Source: an uncultured Lachnospiraceae bacterium
GTDB lineage: Bacteria; Bacillota; Clostridia; Lachnospirales; Lachnospiraceae
Direction of reading: 5' to 3'
Assembly: GCA_910587765.1 (NCBI GenBank)
Contig: CAJUNR010000019.1
Location: 22,955-86,954 of the forward strand
Length of the DNA stretch: 64,000 nt
Positions within the stretch are counted from its first letter, which is position 1. The number at the start of each line of letters is the position of its first letter. Position numbers and translations under genes: made by a program. Positions 53,599 to 62,540 of this stretch are shown here, in pieces. The notes under the pieces are model-generated. The model saw only the letters and a list, made by a program, of their open reading frames with translations, was not told the DNA's origin and searched no databases.

Positions 53599-53936
53599 GG
53601 AACGAATGCCTCCTTGGGGTGTGATATAGTTTGATTATATATCCGGGCGGGGGGAATTGTCTACAGACAGTATCTTCGTTTGCGCAGCAGACAGTGAAAC
53701 AGTGCTGTATCTATGCATAAAGTGAAAAGAAAGATGTCGGAAAATTAAGAGAGAAACGTAATATGGAAAAATTCCGTTCCGGTCTGGTGGCTGTAATGTG
53801 AGGAAACGGAAAGGAATAAGACAGTTGGTGTCGGATCGGATTGCGGGAAATTGTATATCTGTGGGTAACAGGTCAGGTTAGAGTGTCTGTGCAGGCAGTT
53901 AGACGGTGGCTGAAAGAAAAGGACGAACAAAAAGGT
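53599..53936. other. Non-coding gap upstream of the DUF4367-like gene
   Basis: 338 bp. The divergent murG leader occupies the left part. The frame upstream of 53937 stays open back to 53841 and encodes RVSVQAVRRWLKEKDEQKG, which may be a remnant of another gene's end; no ribosome-binding site supports a start there. Confidence 0.35.
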
Positions 53937-54704
53937 ATGAAGCGTGATTATGACGATATGGATGAGTGGCTGCGGGACAGAATCGATCAGGACCTGATGG
54001 ATATGGCGGACGAACGCGAACGACTCCTGATGGAATCGGAGGGGCTTCCCGATCTGGAGAGGCCGATGGAAAAGCTCGAGGAAATTCACAGAGAGATCGA
54101 AGCGCGGCGGTATGCGGCCAGGAGGATACGGCTCCGCCGGCGGATGGTGATCGCCGCGGCCGCGGTTCTGGTGTTCTCTGTTGGTCTCGGACTGGTGGGC
54201 AGCGGAAGCAGGCTGTATAAGCCGGAGGTGGTGGAGAGTGAATACGGAGATGACACAATTATAAAAATAAATAACGAAGATACGAGAGAAAGAGAATATG
54301 CTGAAGAGGAAGTCTGTCAGCAAATTGAAGAAAAATTGGGGGCGCTTCCTGTCAGGTTCGGTTATCGTCCAGACGAGATGTATTTGCTGGAGTATTGGAT
54401 AAAAGAAGACGTACGGGAAGCGTTTTTAAATTATGATGTAGGAGAAAGTTTCATATATGTTTATATCAGTAAAGATTTCAAAGAATCCAGCATCAATAGC
54501 CGCGTAGACGCTGAAGAAAAGGAGTCGCTGATTATTAAGTCGTGCGGTGTAGACACTAAAGTTCTGGAATATCAAAATTCTAAAGAACAAACTTATTATT
54601 CTGTTTCTTTTGAGTACTTAAATACCTATTATTCTTTTATTGGTGCGATGGAGAGAGAAGAATTTATAAAAATTTTACAAAATATTGCGATAAAAAATGT
54701 ATAA
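53937..54704 (+). CDS. Membrane protein with DUF4367-like outside domain (candidate anti-sigma)
   Basis: 255 aa from the ATG at 53937; its ribosome site AAAAAGG is weak, so the start is uncertain. Cytoplasmic charged helices (residues about 1-65), one membrane helix (VIAAAAVLVFSVGLGLVGSG, about 70-90), then an outside domain (about 115-255) with VRFGYRPDEMYLLEYW and a final EEFIKILQNIAI typical of DUF4367. The first third is GC-rich and the rest is clearly AT-rich, so the gene looks composite. It probably restrains the ECF sigma factor at 51971-52501. Confidence 0.65.
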   Translation: MKRDYDDMDEWLRDRIDQDLMDMADERERLLMESEGLPDLERPMEKLEEIHREIEARRYAARRIRLRRRMVIAAAAVLVFSVGLGLVGSGSRLYKPEVVESEYGDDTIIKINNEDTREREYAEEEVCQQIEEKLGALPVRFGYRPDEMYLLEYWIKEDVREAFLNYDVGESFIYVYISKDFKESSINSRVDAEEKESLIIKSCGVDTKVLEYQNSKEQTYYSVSFEYLNTYYSFIGAMEREEFIKILQNIAIKNV

Positions 54705-54779
54705 AAGTGTCGAAAAACAGGAGCATAATCGTCTATATATTGTAAGCTTACATATTTTTATGGAGGGGAGGTGATAGGC

Positions 54780-55265
54780 ATGTGGAACTGGAGGTGCTGC
54801 GGAGCGCTGGTTTTATCAGGCTTACTGCTTTCCGGCAGTGCGTTGACCGTGTGGGCAGAAGAAGTTACGCCGCCTGGTTATCATATATATGATGTGCAGG
54901 AAACGGAAGTATCAGATGCATGGTATGCGATCAGCCGGAGTGACTATTTATTGGCAGGTATAACCAAGCTGACGCAGGGAGATAAAGGATATGCGCTTTG
55001 CAGCGGATATACAATGGCGCAGTTCGAATGTGACAGGGTATATCTGGGCATTTATTTGGACCAGAGCGATGACGGCGAAAACGGCTGGCATACGATTGAC
55101 TACTGGACCACTGAGGTGGAGAATGCTTCGGTTGCCACGACAGAAAGCGGCCCGTATAAGATTACCAGAGACAAGTATTATAGTGTAACCGGTGTTCATT
55201 CTGTGACAGAAGATGGATTTACGGAGACTACGATGACTTGTACCGACGCCCTCTTTTTTGACTGA
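54780..55265 (+). CDS. Small secreted protein, DUF6147-like
   Basis: 161 aa from the ATG at 54780 (GGGGAGGTGATAGGC). Signal peptide CCGALVLSGLLLSGSALTVWA then cleavage near AEE. The mature part is rich in Tyr, Asp and Thr: SRSDYLLAGITKLTQGDKGY, VYLGIYLDQSDDGENGWHTI, DYWTTEVENASV. I associate this beta-rich pattern with DUF6147 proteins of Lachnospiraceae, from memory only. No function is known. Confidence 0.65.
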   Translation: MWNWRCCGALVLSGLLLSGSALTVWAEEVTPPGYHIYDVQETEVSDAWYAISRSDYLLAGITKLTQGDKGYALCSGYTMAQFECDRVYLGIYLDQSDDGENGWHTIDYWTTEVENASVATTESGPYKITRDKYYSVTGVHSVTEDGFTETTMTCTDALFFD

Positions 55266-55419
55266 TCACCAAAACGGAGCGGCACAAAAATGAACTCAAA
55301 GACTTACCGATGCGGGTAAGAACCAACACACACGCATAATCGTTGGCAAGCGGTGATGCGGACGAATCCTACGACAAATTGCAAGGCTATGCCATAACCG
55401 TTTTGGATGGAGACGGTTC
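55266..55419. pseudogene. Gene debris of a mobile element
   Basis: A frame closed at 55337-55339 encodes ERHKNELKDLPMRVRTNTHA, and the same frame resumes with SLASGDADESYDKLQGYAIT and ends in TGA overlapping the next ATG (55420). It looks like the broken 3' end of a gene from an integrative element; the N-terminal part is missing. Confidence 0.4.
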
Positions 55420-55566
55420 ATGAGCGAAAAGAACAAAACGATTCTTTTTGGAAAAGAATTTCACATTGGAACGGATGACCGGACGGTACGGTTTCCCGTC
55501 CTTACAACTGAATATAGGAAAGGGATTCAGACCGAATCCAAAACAAATGAAAATGTAAACTTGTAA
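55420..55566 (+). CDS. Small ORF of mobile-element type
   Basis: 48 aa, ATG at 55420 in an ATGA overlap with the upstream debris, GGAG 7 nt before it. It begins MSEKNKTILFGKEFHIGTDD and ends TESKTNENVNL. Short proteins of this kind sit at the ends of conjugative elements in Clostridia; no family name can be given. Confidence 0.45.
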   Translation: MSEKNKTILFGKEFHIGTDDRTVRFPVLTTEYRKGIQTESKTNENVNL

Positions 55567-55629
55567 CTCACAAACGAGCTGTCAAACAGCGGGCATACGA
55601 ACATATAAGTTTACAACGTCTACTACACC

Positions 55630-55673
55630 GAAAGGGGTATTTCCGGTTATCGCAAACCGGGAATACCCCTTTC
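55630..55673. terminator. Strong bidirectional terminator
   Basis: GAAAGGGGTATT (55630-55641) pairs with AATACCCCTTTC (55662-55673), and inside CCGGTT (55643-55648) pairs with AACCGG (55655-55660). It lies at the 3' end of the minus-strand TSCPD gene. Confidence 0.8.
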
Positions 55674-55694
55674 AAAATGAGAATCTGCCGTCGT

Positions 55695-55943
55695 TCATGC
55701 CTGTTCTGCTTTTAACTGCTTCAGAGCTCTGGCGAGTTGGTCCGGGCAGGAAGTGGGACGCATGCCGCAGGGAGTGCCCTCCAGCTTTTGAATGACATCG
55801 TCGACCTTCATTCCGACGACAAGCTTGGAGATGCCTTCCGTGTTGCCCGCGCATCCGCCGGTAAACTGGACAAAGGTGATGACGCCGTTTTCCGCCTCCA
55901 CATTGATTGCCTGAGAACAGGTGCCTTTTGTCTTATAAACCAT
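55695..55943 (-). CDS. TSCPD-domain protein
   Basis: 82 aa from the ATG at 55943 (AAGGAGGAACGAATT upstream). GVITFVQFTGGCAGNTEGIS and GMRPTSCPDQLARALKQL match the TIGR03905/TSCPD family, named after the T-S-C-P-D motif also found at the C-terminus of some ribonucleotide reductases. The role of the free-standing form is unknown. Confidence 0.9.
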   Translation of the reverse strand: MVYKTKGTCSQAINVEAENGVITFVQFTGGCAGNTEGISKLVVGMKVDDVIQKLEGTPCGMRPTSCPDQLARALKQLKAEQA

Positions 55944-56236
55944 AATTCGTTCCTCCTTGGGCAGACATTTTGTTCTTTTCCTCCGGGAAGAGAGCCGGCC
56001 CGCCCTGCCATTCAGTATAGCAGAATCCATTAGACTTTTCCAGTGAATCTGTATGAAATGACTTGATATATTTTATAATTAATATAAAATGAAATTGTGA
56101 GACTATATTACAAATATTTGGTTAAAGTAAGAAAAAATCAGAGTGTACAGAAGATGGAAGATTCCATATGAGTTTGAATGAGAAAGGGAAAGAAGGATAT
56201 TGGATTTTTAAAGTCGTTTTATGGAGGATTGTATGT

Positions 56237-57574
56237 ATGCAGGAAAGTCAAAATATAGAGTATAAAGTGTTATGGAAAGATGAGTATCTGAAATGGGTAT
56301 GCGGTTTTGCGAATGCAAAAGGGGGCCGTATTTATATTGGGCTTGATGATAATGGAGAGGTTGTTGGTGTAACCGACTGCAAAAAACTTTTGGAGGATAT
56401 TCCTAATAAAATTAAAGATACAATGGGTATTATAGCCGATGTAAACTGCCTGAATAAGAACGGAAAACAATATATTGAAATTATTATAAATCCCAGTTCC
56501 TATCCGGTGAGTTACCACGGAGAGTATCATTATCGGAGCGGAAGTACAAAGCAACAGCTACGCGGTTCCGCATTGACGGAATTCCTTGTTAGAAAGACAG
56601 GGTATCGTTGGGACGCAGTTCCAATAGATAATGTTTCGGTTGCAGAGCTGGATACAGAAAGTTTTGACATTTTTCGGCGGGAGGCCGTCCGCACTTCACG
56701 TATGACACGTAGAGATTTAGAATGTACAAATGAGGAATTGTTAGATAAATTGGGACTGATTGTTGACGGAAAATTGAAACGGGCAGCGGTTTTGTTGTTT
56801 TATCGTAATCCACAACGCTTTTTTACGGGGTGTTATGTGAAAATCGGAAAGTTTGGTATAGGTTCTGATCTTCAATACCAGGATGTGGTAGAAGGCTCGC
56901 TTATTTTGATTGCAGACAGAGTAGTGGAACTGATTTACTTAAAATATTTGAAAGCGTCTATTTCCTATGATAAGGAAGTAAGAGTAGAGACATATCCTTA
57001 TGCAAGGGAAGCAGTGAGAGAGGCGGTATTTAATGCATTAATTCATTGCAAATGGGAAGATGGTATTCCAATTCAAGTTAAAATAGAAGACAAGTTCATG
57101 TATATCAGCAATGCGTGTGTATTTCCAAGTGACTGGACAACAGAAAATCTTATGAAGGTACATCATTCCAGACCGTATAACCCGGATTTGGCAAATACCT
57201 TTTTCAGAGCAGGGTATATAGAAGCATGGGGGCGGGGAATACAGAAGATTTGTGAGGAATGTCAGTTAATTGGGGGCAAAGTTCCGGAATACAGCATTCT
57301 TGGTGATGATATCACGGTAAAATTCTGTGCGGTCGTGCAGGAGAAATCCTTTAAAAGGACCAATGATGTCCGAAAAGAAAAGCTTATAAATACAAGGGTT
57401 TTAGAGCTTATAACAGATCAAACGGACATTACATTGTCCGAAATAGCTGACCGTTTAGGCGTGTCATATAAAACCGTACAAAGAGCGGTGGCAGACTTAA
57501 AAAAGAACGGAGTAATCGAGAGAATCGGAGGAAGAAGAAAGGGATACTGGGGCATAAAGGAAAAGAACGAATAA
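56237..57574 (+). CDS. AlbA_2 (Schlafen-type) ATP-binding protein with C-terminal HTH
   Basis: 445 aa from the ATG at 56237 (GGAGGATTGTATGT upstream). N-terminal AlbA_2 domain (residues about 5-115; NIEYKVLWKDEYLKWVCGFA, GGRIYIGLDDNGEVVGV), a HATPase_c_4-like region (about 270-350; REAVREAVFNALIHCKWEDG and AGYIEAWGRGIQKI), and a C-terminal HTH (DITLSEIADRLGVSYKTVQR). Such proteins are predicted regulators or helicase-like factors, frequent on mobile DNA. The gene is AT-richer than its neighbours, suggesting transfer. Confidence 0.85.
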   Translation: MQESQNIEYKVLWKDEYLKWVCGFANAKGGRIYIGLDDNGEVVGVTDCKKLLEDIPNKIKDTMGIIADVNCLNKNGKQYIEIIINPSSYPVSYHGEYHYRSGSTKQQLRGSALTEFLVRKTGYRWDAVPIDNVSVAELDTESFDIFRREAVRTSRMTRRDLECTNEELLDKLGLIVDGKLKRAAVLLFYRNPQRFFTGCYVKIGKFGIGSDLQYQDVVEGSLILIADRVVELIYLKYLKASISYDKEVRVETYPYAREAVREAVFNALIHCKWEDGIPIQVKIEDKFMYISNACVFPSDWTTENLMKVHHSRPYNPDLANTFFRAGYIEAWGRGIQKICEECQLIGGKVPEYSILGDDITVKFCAVVQEKSFKRTNDVRKEKLINTRVLELITDQTDITLSEIADRLGVSYKTVQRAVADLKKNGVIERIGGRRKGYWGIKEKNE

Positions 57575-57735
57575 AATATTGGTCGTTCCATCTGTTTAGT
57601 ACAGCAGAATGCAGACCATCCCTTCGCTTGCCAAATCCGGAAACTTTCGCTATACTGTGTTTTGGGAAACGGCATGCCCGGGCGGGGCGCTGCCGGATGT
57701 ACAGCAGGTTTACAGAGAAAGAGAGGTATCGAGTG

Positions 57736-58437
57736 ATGATAAAGAAGATCGGCATTATCGGCGCTATGGAGGAGGAAGTGACCGCGCTTCGCGGGAAGCT
57801 TGAAAACGTCAAAATGCTTCGGAAAGCGTCCATGGATTTCTATTCCGGTACTCTGAACGGCGTGGAGGCCGTGATTGTGAGAAGCGGCATCGGCAAAGTC
57901 AACGCGGGAATCTGTACGCAGATTCTGGCAGATGTCTATCAGGTGGACGCAGTGATTAATACGGGAATTGCCGGTTCCCTGAAGGCGGAGATTGACATCG
58001 GGGATATTGTCGTCTCGTCGGATGCGCTGCAGCACGATATGGATGCCACCGGGTTCGGCTATGAACCGGGGGTGATTCCGCGGATGGAGACGAGCTGCTT
58101 TGCAGCGGATACGGAATTGATGGAGAAGGCGAAGGCGGCCTGCGAGGAGGCGGTGCCGGAAATCCGGGTATTCAGCGGAAGAGTGGTCAGCGGGGACCAG
58201 TTTATTTCGGATAAAGGGGTAAAAGAGCGGATTACCCGGCAGTTCGGCGGCATGTGTACGGAGATGGAAGGCGCCGCCATCGCTCAGGCGGCGTATCTGA
58301 ACGGGATTCCTTTTGTGATTATACGCGCCATCTCCGATAAGGCCGACGACAGCGCGACCGTGGATTATCCGGCGTTTGAACGTCAGGCGATTGCGCACAG
58401 CGTGGCGCTGGTAGAGAATTTTGTGGGACGGCTCTGA
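57736..58437 (+). CDS. mtnN: 5'-methylthioadenosine/S-adenosylhomocysteine nucleosidase
   Basis: 233 aa from the ATG at 57736 (AGAGAGGTATCGAGTG upstream). IGIIGAMEEEVTALR has the catalytic Glu at the N-terminus; NTGIAGSLKAEIDIGDIVVS, CTEMEGAAIAQAAYL (ribose-binding Glu) and RAISDKADD (catalytic Asp) are all present. It cleaves MTA and SAH to adenine, recycling the products of SAM use. Confidence 0.95.
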   Translation: MIKKIGIIGAMEEEVTALRGKLENVKMLRKASMDFYSGTLNGVEAVIVRSGIGKVNAGICTQILADVYQVDAVINTGIAGSLKAEIDIGDIVVSSDALQHDMDATGFGYEPGVIPRMETSCFAADTELMEKAKAACEEAVPEIRVFSGRVVSGDQFISDKGVKERITRQFGGMCTEMEGAAIAQAAYLNGIPFVIIRAISDKADDSATVDYPAFERQAIAHSVALVENFVGRL

Positions 58438-58580
58438 AGCTGTCCGTCCGCAGTTTTGTCCGGAAGCTGACAGAAACGGACATCTGGGTGTCGCAATTTA
58501 CCGATAAGATAGGTCTCCCCCTGCAGGCGGTTCTGCTATAATGGACTCACCTAAATTATATGCAAGGGGAGGCATTTTTT

Positions 58581-59243
58581 ATGTATCAGGTATGGTCGTT
58601 ATACTATGGAGAATTTCTCGCGCTGGGATTCTGGGGAATCGTGCTCACGCTGGCGCGCAGAATACTGTTTGGAGGGCTTTGCAGGGAAGCGACGCTGGAC
58701 AACGGAGAAAAGGGCAGGATGCTGAAGGCGATGACGCTGAAATTCGAGAAAAGCTACGAGGTAAAGGTGGGCATTCACGATATACCGGTTTTCGTGAAGA
58801 AATATCTGTGTCAGGAGAGGCGGTTCGGAATCCGGCTTTGCCGGTGGAGGCAGCTTCCGGAGCGCTGGACAGGCATAGTGCTTGGAGCCGGTTTTGTGGA
58901 GGCCGTGATTCTCCGGTTCCTGGGCTTTGGCGGGACGTTCTGTCTGAACCGTTTTCTGGCGGGTGCGGCGGCGGCGGCCGTGGTCCGGGTGTCGTCGCTC
59001 TGGTTTGAGTCGGAGAGTCTGTGGGAGCAGGCGGAGATCTGCCTGCTGGATTATGTCGCCAATACGCTCTATCCGCGGCAGATGCATGTATATGACAGTT
59101 TTGCGGAGGAGACGGCCGAACCGCAGGAGAGCGCGGAGACGCCGGAGGAACATCCGGGGCAGAAGAGAGGAATCGTTCTGGAGAAAGAGGAGGAAAAGCT
59201 CTTTCAGGAGGTCCTTTCTGATTTTCTGGGATCGTCCACTTGA
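58581..59243 (+). CDS. Hypothetical membrane protein
   Basis: 220 aa from the ATG at 58581 (AGGGGAGG 10 nt upstream; extended -10 TGCTATAAT at 58534-58542). Helices at about residues 10-27, 92-110 and 115-130. A Cys-containing amphipathic middle, and a Glu-rich cytoplasmic tail (AEETAEPQESAETPEE) ending in a helix. No recognised domain. Confidence 0.6.
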   Translation: MYQVWSLYYGEFLALGFWGIVLTLARRILFGGLCREATLDNGEKGRMLKAMTLKFEKSYEVKVGIHDIPVFVKKYLCQERRFGIRLCRWRQLPERWTGIVLGAGFVEAVILRFLGFGGTFCLNRFLAGAAAAAVVRVSSLWFESESLWEQAEICLLDYVANTLYPRQMHVYDSFAEETAEPQESAETPEEHPGQKRGIVLEKEEEKLFQEVLSDFLGSST

Positions 59244-59307
59244 TTTTCCGCATGATAAAGAGGAAGAAATTTTCCCTGCCCGACGGAACAGACGAGGAGT
59301 AACAGCT

Positions 59308-59967
59308 ATGGAAAAATACAAAATAATTTATGAGGATTCGTTCCTCTATGTGATCTGGAAGGCCTCCGGGCTTCCCGTGCAGAGCGCCCGCGCGTGCGTT
59401 CCCGATCTCATGAGCATGCTCAGGAACCGTCTTCTGGAAAAGGGGGTAAACGCTCCTTATCTGGCGCCGGTCAACCGTCTGGACCAGCCGGTGGAAGGAC
59501 TTCTGCTCGTGGCCGCCGAGGAGGGGGCGGCCGCGGACCTTAGCCGGCAGGCGGCCGGACATATCCACATGGAAAAGTGGTATCAGGCGCTGGTATGTGG
59601 GAAACCGGCTGAGAAAAAAGGAAAACTGGTGGATTATCTGCGAAAGGACGGGCGGACGAATACGTCCCGGGTGGTTTCGGAGGGAACGAAAGACGCGAAG
59701 CGCTGCGAGCTTTCCTATGAAGTACAGGAGGAACAGGGGGAGACAAGCCTTCTCAGAATCCGGCTTCTGAGCGGAAGGCATCATCAGATCCGCGTACAGC
59801 TCGCCCATGCGGGGATGCCGATTGCGGGCGACAGGAAATACGGCGGGGCGGATGACGGGTACCGGCAGCTCTGCCTGTGCGCCTGCGAGACCGCGTTCGT
59901 GCATCCGCATACAGAAGAAAGGATGAGATTCCGGGTGGCTCCCTCGTTCCTGGACGACCGGAAATGA
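59308..59967 (+). CDS. RluA-family pseudouridine synthase
   Basis: 219 aa from the ATG at 59308 (ACGAGGAGTAACAGCT upstream). The catalytic motif reads PVNRLDQPVEGLLLVA, with the Asp kept and His replaced by Asn compared with HRLD. SGRHHQIRVQLAHAGMPIAGD is the second conserved block. No S4 domain. It isomerises uridine in rRNA or tRNA; the target is not evident. Confidence 0.9.
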   Translation: MEKYKIIYEDSFLYVIWKASGLPVQSARACVPDLMSMLRNRLLEKGVNAPYLAPVNRLDQPVEGLLLVAAEEGAAADLSRQAAGHIHMEKWYQALVCGKPAEKKGKLVDYLRKDGRTNTSRVVSEGTKDAKRCELSYEVQEEQGETSLLRIRLLSGRHHQIRVQLAHAGMPIAGDRKYGGADDGYRQLCLCACETAFVHPHTEERMRFRVAPSFLDDRK

Positions 59968-59974
59968 CGCGGAC

Positions 59975-60916
59975 TCAGAGATTCAGGGATCCTTTCTGCG
60001 CGCCGGCGTTTTCCAGTTCCGCCCAGAGCTCCCGTATGAGCAGTACGCCGAAGGGACCGGAGAAGAATCCGAGTCCGCCGAACAGTTTCAGACCCGCGAT
60101 GACGGAGATGAGAAAGCAGACGGGCAGCAGTCCCAGCCCTTCTCCGAGCAGTTTTGGTTCCAGGAGCTCCCGGGTCAGCCAGGTGATCAGATAGAGAAGG
60201 CCCAGCCACAGCGCAAAGGTATAATCTTCCTGCAGAAGCACAATGACAATCCATGGAAAGAAGACGGTTCCGGTACCGAAGACCGGGAGCGCGTCGATGA
60301 TGCCGGTCAGCACGGCCCAGAAAGGAAAGCCCGGGATATGCAGCAGATAATAGCCGAGCGCGCATTCCGCGGATACGACCGTCATGATTCGGAACTGGGC
60401 CCGAATCCATTCCTTTACGCACTGTATAATCCTTCTTCCGGCGTTGGAGACCGGGACGGCAAAAGGAAGCCTGTACAGCAGGATATGAAAATGTTCCCAG
60501 TCTCTGGCAAAGAGCAGCACGGAGACCAGGTATAAAAAGACGCCGAACATGCAGGACAGGGCGGACGGCATAAGATCCGCGAGCCGCGCGGACAGGGAAC
60601 CGGGAAGCCAGGAAAGGTACGCGGAACACTGCGTCCAGTAGTTCTGACAGACCGGCAGCAGACGGCGGCAGGGTTCATAGAGAAGCAGGCAGCCGCAGCA
60701 GACGGACGCGCCGGTCAGCAGAAGAAAGAGCAGGATATAGAAGATTCCCAGATGCAGGAGCCGCAGAGGGAGCTTTTTCTGCAGGAGCGTGAGAATACCG
60801 ACGGTCATCCAGGCGAGAAAAAAGGGAAGAATGATCGGCAGCAGAAAACGCAGTACGAGATAGACGGCCAGAAGGATGCCCGTTTTTTGAAAATAAAGTA
60901 TTGTCTGCTGCTTCAT
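59975..60916 (-). CDS. AI-2E family transporter, YtvI-like
   Basis: 313 aa from the ATG at 60916 (GACGGAGGTGAAATC upstream). Seven or eight hydrophobic helices; PVFGTGTVFFPWIVIVLLQ, LEPKLLGEGLGLLPVC and GGLGFFSGPFGVLLIRE are the family's conserved C-terminal blocks. B. subtilis YtvI is induced in sporulation and its cargo is unknown. It is convergent with the pseudouridine synthase. Confidence 0.82.
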   Translation of the reverse strand: MKQQTILYFQKTGILLAVYLVLRFLLPIILPFFLAWMTVGILTLLQKKLPLRLLHLGIFYILLFLLLTGASVCCGCLLLYEPCRRLLPVCQNYWTQCSAYLSWLPGSLSARLADLMPSALSCMFGVFLYLVSVLLFARDWEHFHILLYRLPFAVPVSNAGRRIIQCVKEWIRAQFRIMTVVSAECALGYYLLHIPGFPFWAVLTGIIDALPVFGTGTVFFPWIVIVLLQEDYTFALWLGLLYLITWLTRELLEPKLLGEGLGLLPVCFLISVIAGLKLFGGLGFFSGPFGVLLIRELWAELENAGAQKGSLNL

Positions 60917-61020
60917 GATTTCACCTCCGTCGGGTACAGTATCTGCAAAAAGAAAGAAAATATGGTAGCGAAGTACTGGAAAAACTTCCATAAAACCATT
61001 TCGGCGCAGGCGATACGCAC

Positions 61021-61049
61021 TTGACAAACATACGAATCCTTTTTACAAT
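61021..61049 (+). promoter_or_regulatory. Promoter of proS
   Basis: TTGACA (61021-61026), 17-bp spacer, TACAAT (61044-61049), about 40 bp before the start codon. The leader is too short for a T-box, unlike many clostridial tRNA-synthetase genes. Confidence 0.75.
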
Positions 61050-61090
61050 GAAAATCAGTTCAGAAGCAAGTTAAAGGAGAAAATACGGAT

Positions 61091-62527
61091 ATGGCAAAAG
61101 ACAAGAAGCTCGTGGAGGGCATTACCTCCATGGATGTGGATTTCGCCCAGTGGTATACCGATGTGGTGAAGAAAGCGGAGCTGATCGATTATACAAGTGT
61201 CAAAGGCTGCATGGTGATCAAGCCGGCAGGCTATGCGATTTGGGAGAATATTCAGAAGGAACTGGACAGAAGGTTCAAGGAGACCGGCGTGCAGAATGTA
61301 TACCTGCCGATGTTCATTCCGGAGAGCCTGCTCCAGAAGGAGAAAGACCATGTGGAAGGTTTTGCGCCGGAGGTGGCCTGGGTGACCCACGGCGGTCTGG
61401 AGCCGCTTCAGGAGCGCATGTGCGTGCGTCCCACCTCGGAGACGCTGTTCTGCGATTTTTATGCCAATGAGATCCATTCCTACCGGGATCTGCCGAAAAA
61501 CTACAATCAATGGTGTTCGGTGGTTCGCTGGGAGAAGACGACCAGACCGTTCCTGCGTTCCAGAGAATTTCTCTGGCAGGAGGGACACACGGCGCATGCC
61601 ACGGCGGAGGAAGCCGAGGAGCGGACCGTGCGGATGCTGAACGTCTACGCGGATTTCTGCGAGGAAGTGCTGGCGATTCCGGTGATCAAGGGCCAGAAGA
61701 CCGATAAGGAGAAGTTTGCCGGCGCGGAGGCGACCTATACGATTGAATCGCTGATGCATGACGGCAAGGCGCTGCAGTCCGGCACCAGCCATAACTTCGG
61801 CGACGGCTTTGCGAAAGCCTTCGGCATTCAGTTTACCGATAAGGACAATCAGTTAAAATACGTTCATCAGACGTCGTGGGGAATGACTACGCGCATGATC
61901 GGCGCGATCATCATGGTTCACGGAGACGACTCCGGTCTGGTGCTGCCGCCTGCGATTGCCCCCGTGCAGACGATGATCGTACCCATTGCGCAGCATAAGG
62001 AAGGCGTTCTCGACAAAGCGTATGAGCTTCGCGACCGGCTGGCAAAGACGTTCCAGGTGAAAGTGGACGATACGGACAAGAGTCCGGGCTGGAAATTCGC
62101 GGAGCAGGAGATCAAAGGCATTCCTACCCGGATTGAGATCGGTCCCAAGGATATAGAGGCCGGTCAGGCCGTGATCGTCCGCCGGGATACAAGAGAGAAA
62201 ACCATCGTGCCGCTGGATGATCTGGAGGCAAAGCTTTCGGAGGTTCTCGGGACCATGCAGAAGGATATGCTGGAACGTGCCCGCGCCCATCGGGACGCGC
62301 ACACGTATGATGCGGTGACATATGAAGAATTTGTGGATACCGTCAATCACAAGCCCGGATTTGTAAGGGCGATGTGGTGCGGCGATCAGGCATGCGAAGA
62401 CAAGATCAAAGAAGACACCACGGCCACCAGCCGCTGTATGCCTTTTGAGCAGCATCGCATATCGGAACGGTGCGTCTGCTGCGGAAAGCCGGCGAAAAAA
62501 CTGGTCTACTGGGGAAAAGCATATTAA
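61091..62527 (+). CDS. proS: Prolyl-tRNA synthetase, short (archaeal/eukaryote-like) type
   Basis: 478 aa. Class II motifs RPTSETLFCDFY (motif 2 region), SGTSHNFGDGFAKAF and the anticodon-binding domain (VIVRRDTREKTIVPL). It lacks the roughly 180-residue editing insertion of the bacterial long form, and ends with the Cys-rich zinc-like C-terminal domain (CGKPAKKLVYWGKAY) of the archaeal/eukaryotic form common in Clostridia. It charges tRNA-Pro. Start behind AAGGAGAAAATACGGAT. Confidence 0.96.
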   Translation: MAKDKKLVEGITSMDVDFAQWYTDVVKKAELIDYTSVKGCMVIKPAGYAIWENIQKELDRRFKETGVQNVYLPMFIPESLLQKEKDHVEGFAPEVAWVTHGGLEPLQERMCVRPTSETLFCDFYANEIHSYRDLPKNYNQWCSVVRWEKTTRPFLRSREFLWQEGHTAHATAEEAEERTVRMLNVYADFCEEVLAIPVIKGQKTDKEKFAGAEATYTIESLMHDGKALQSGTSHNFGDGFAKAFGIQFTDKDNQLKYVHQTSWGMTTRMIGAIIMVHGDDSGLVLPPAIAPVQTMIVPIAQHKEGVLDKAYELRDRLAKTFQVKVDDTDKSPGWKFAEQEIKGIPTRIEIGPKDIEAGQAVIVRRDTREKTIVPLDDLEAKLSEVLGTMQKDMLERARAHRDAHTYDAVTYEEFVDTVNHKPGFVRAMWCGDQACEDKIKEDTTATSRCMPFEQHRISERCVCCGKPAKKLVYWGKAY

Positions 62528-62540
62528 AGACGGACGGACA

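Noticed and set aside
61021..61090. T-box leader of proS
   Set aside because: Only about 40 nt separate the promoter from the start codon, and no T-box sequence is present.
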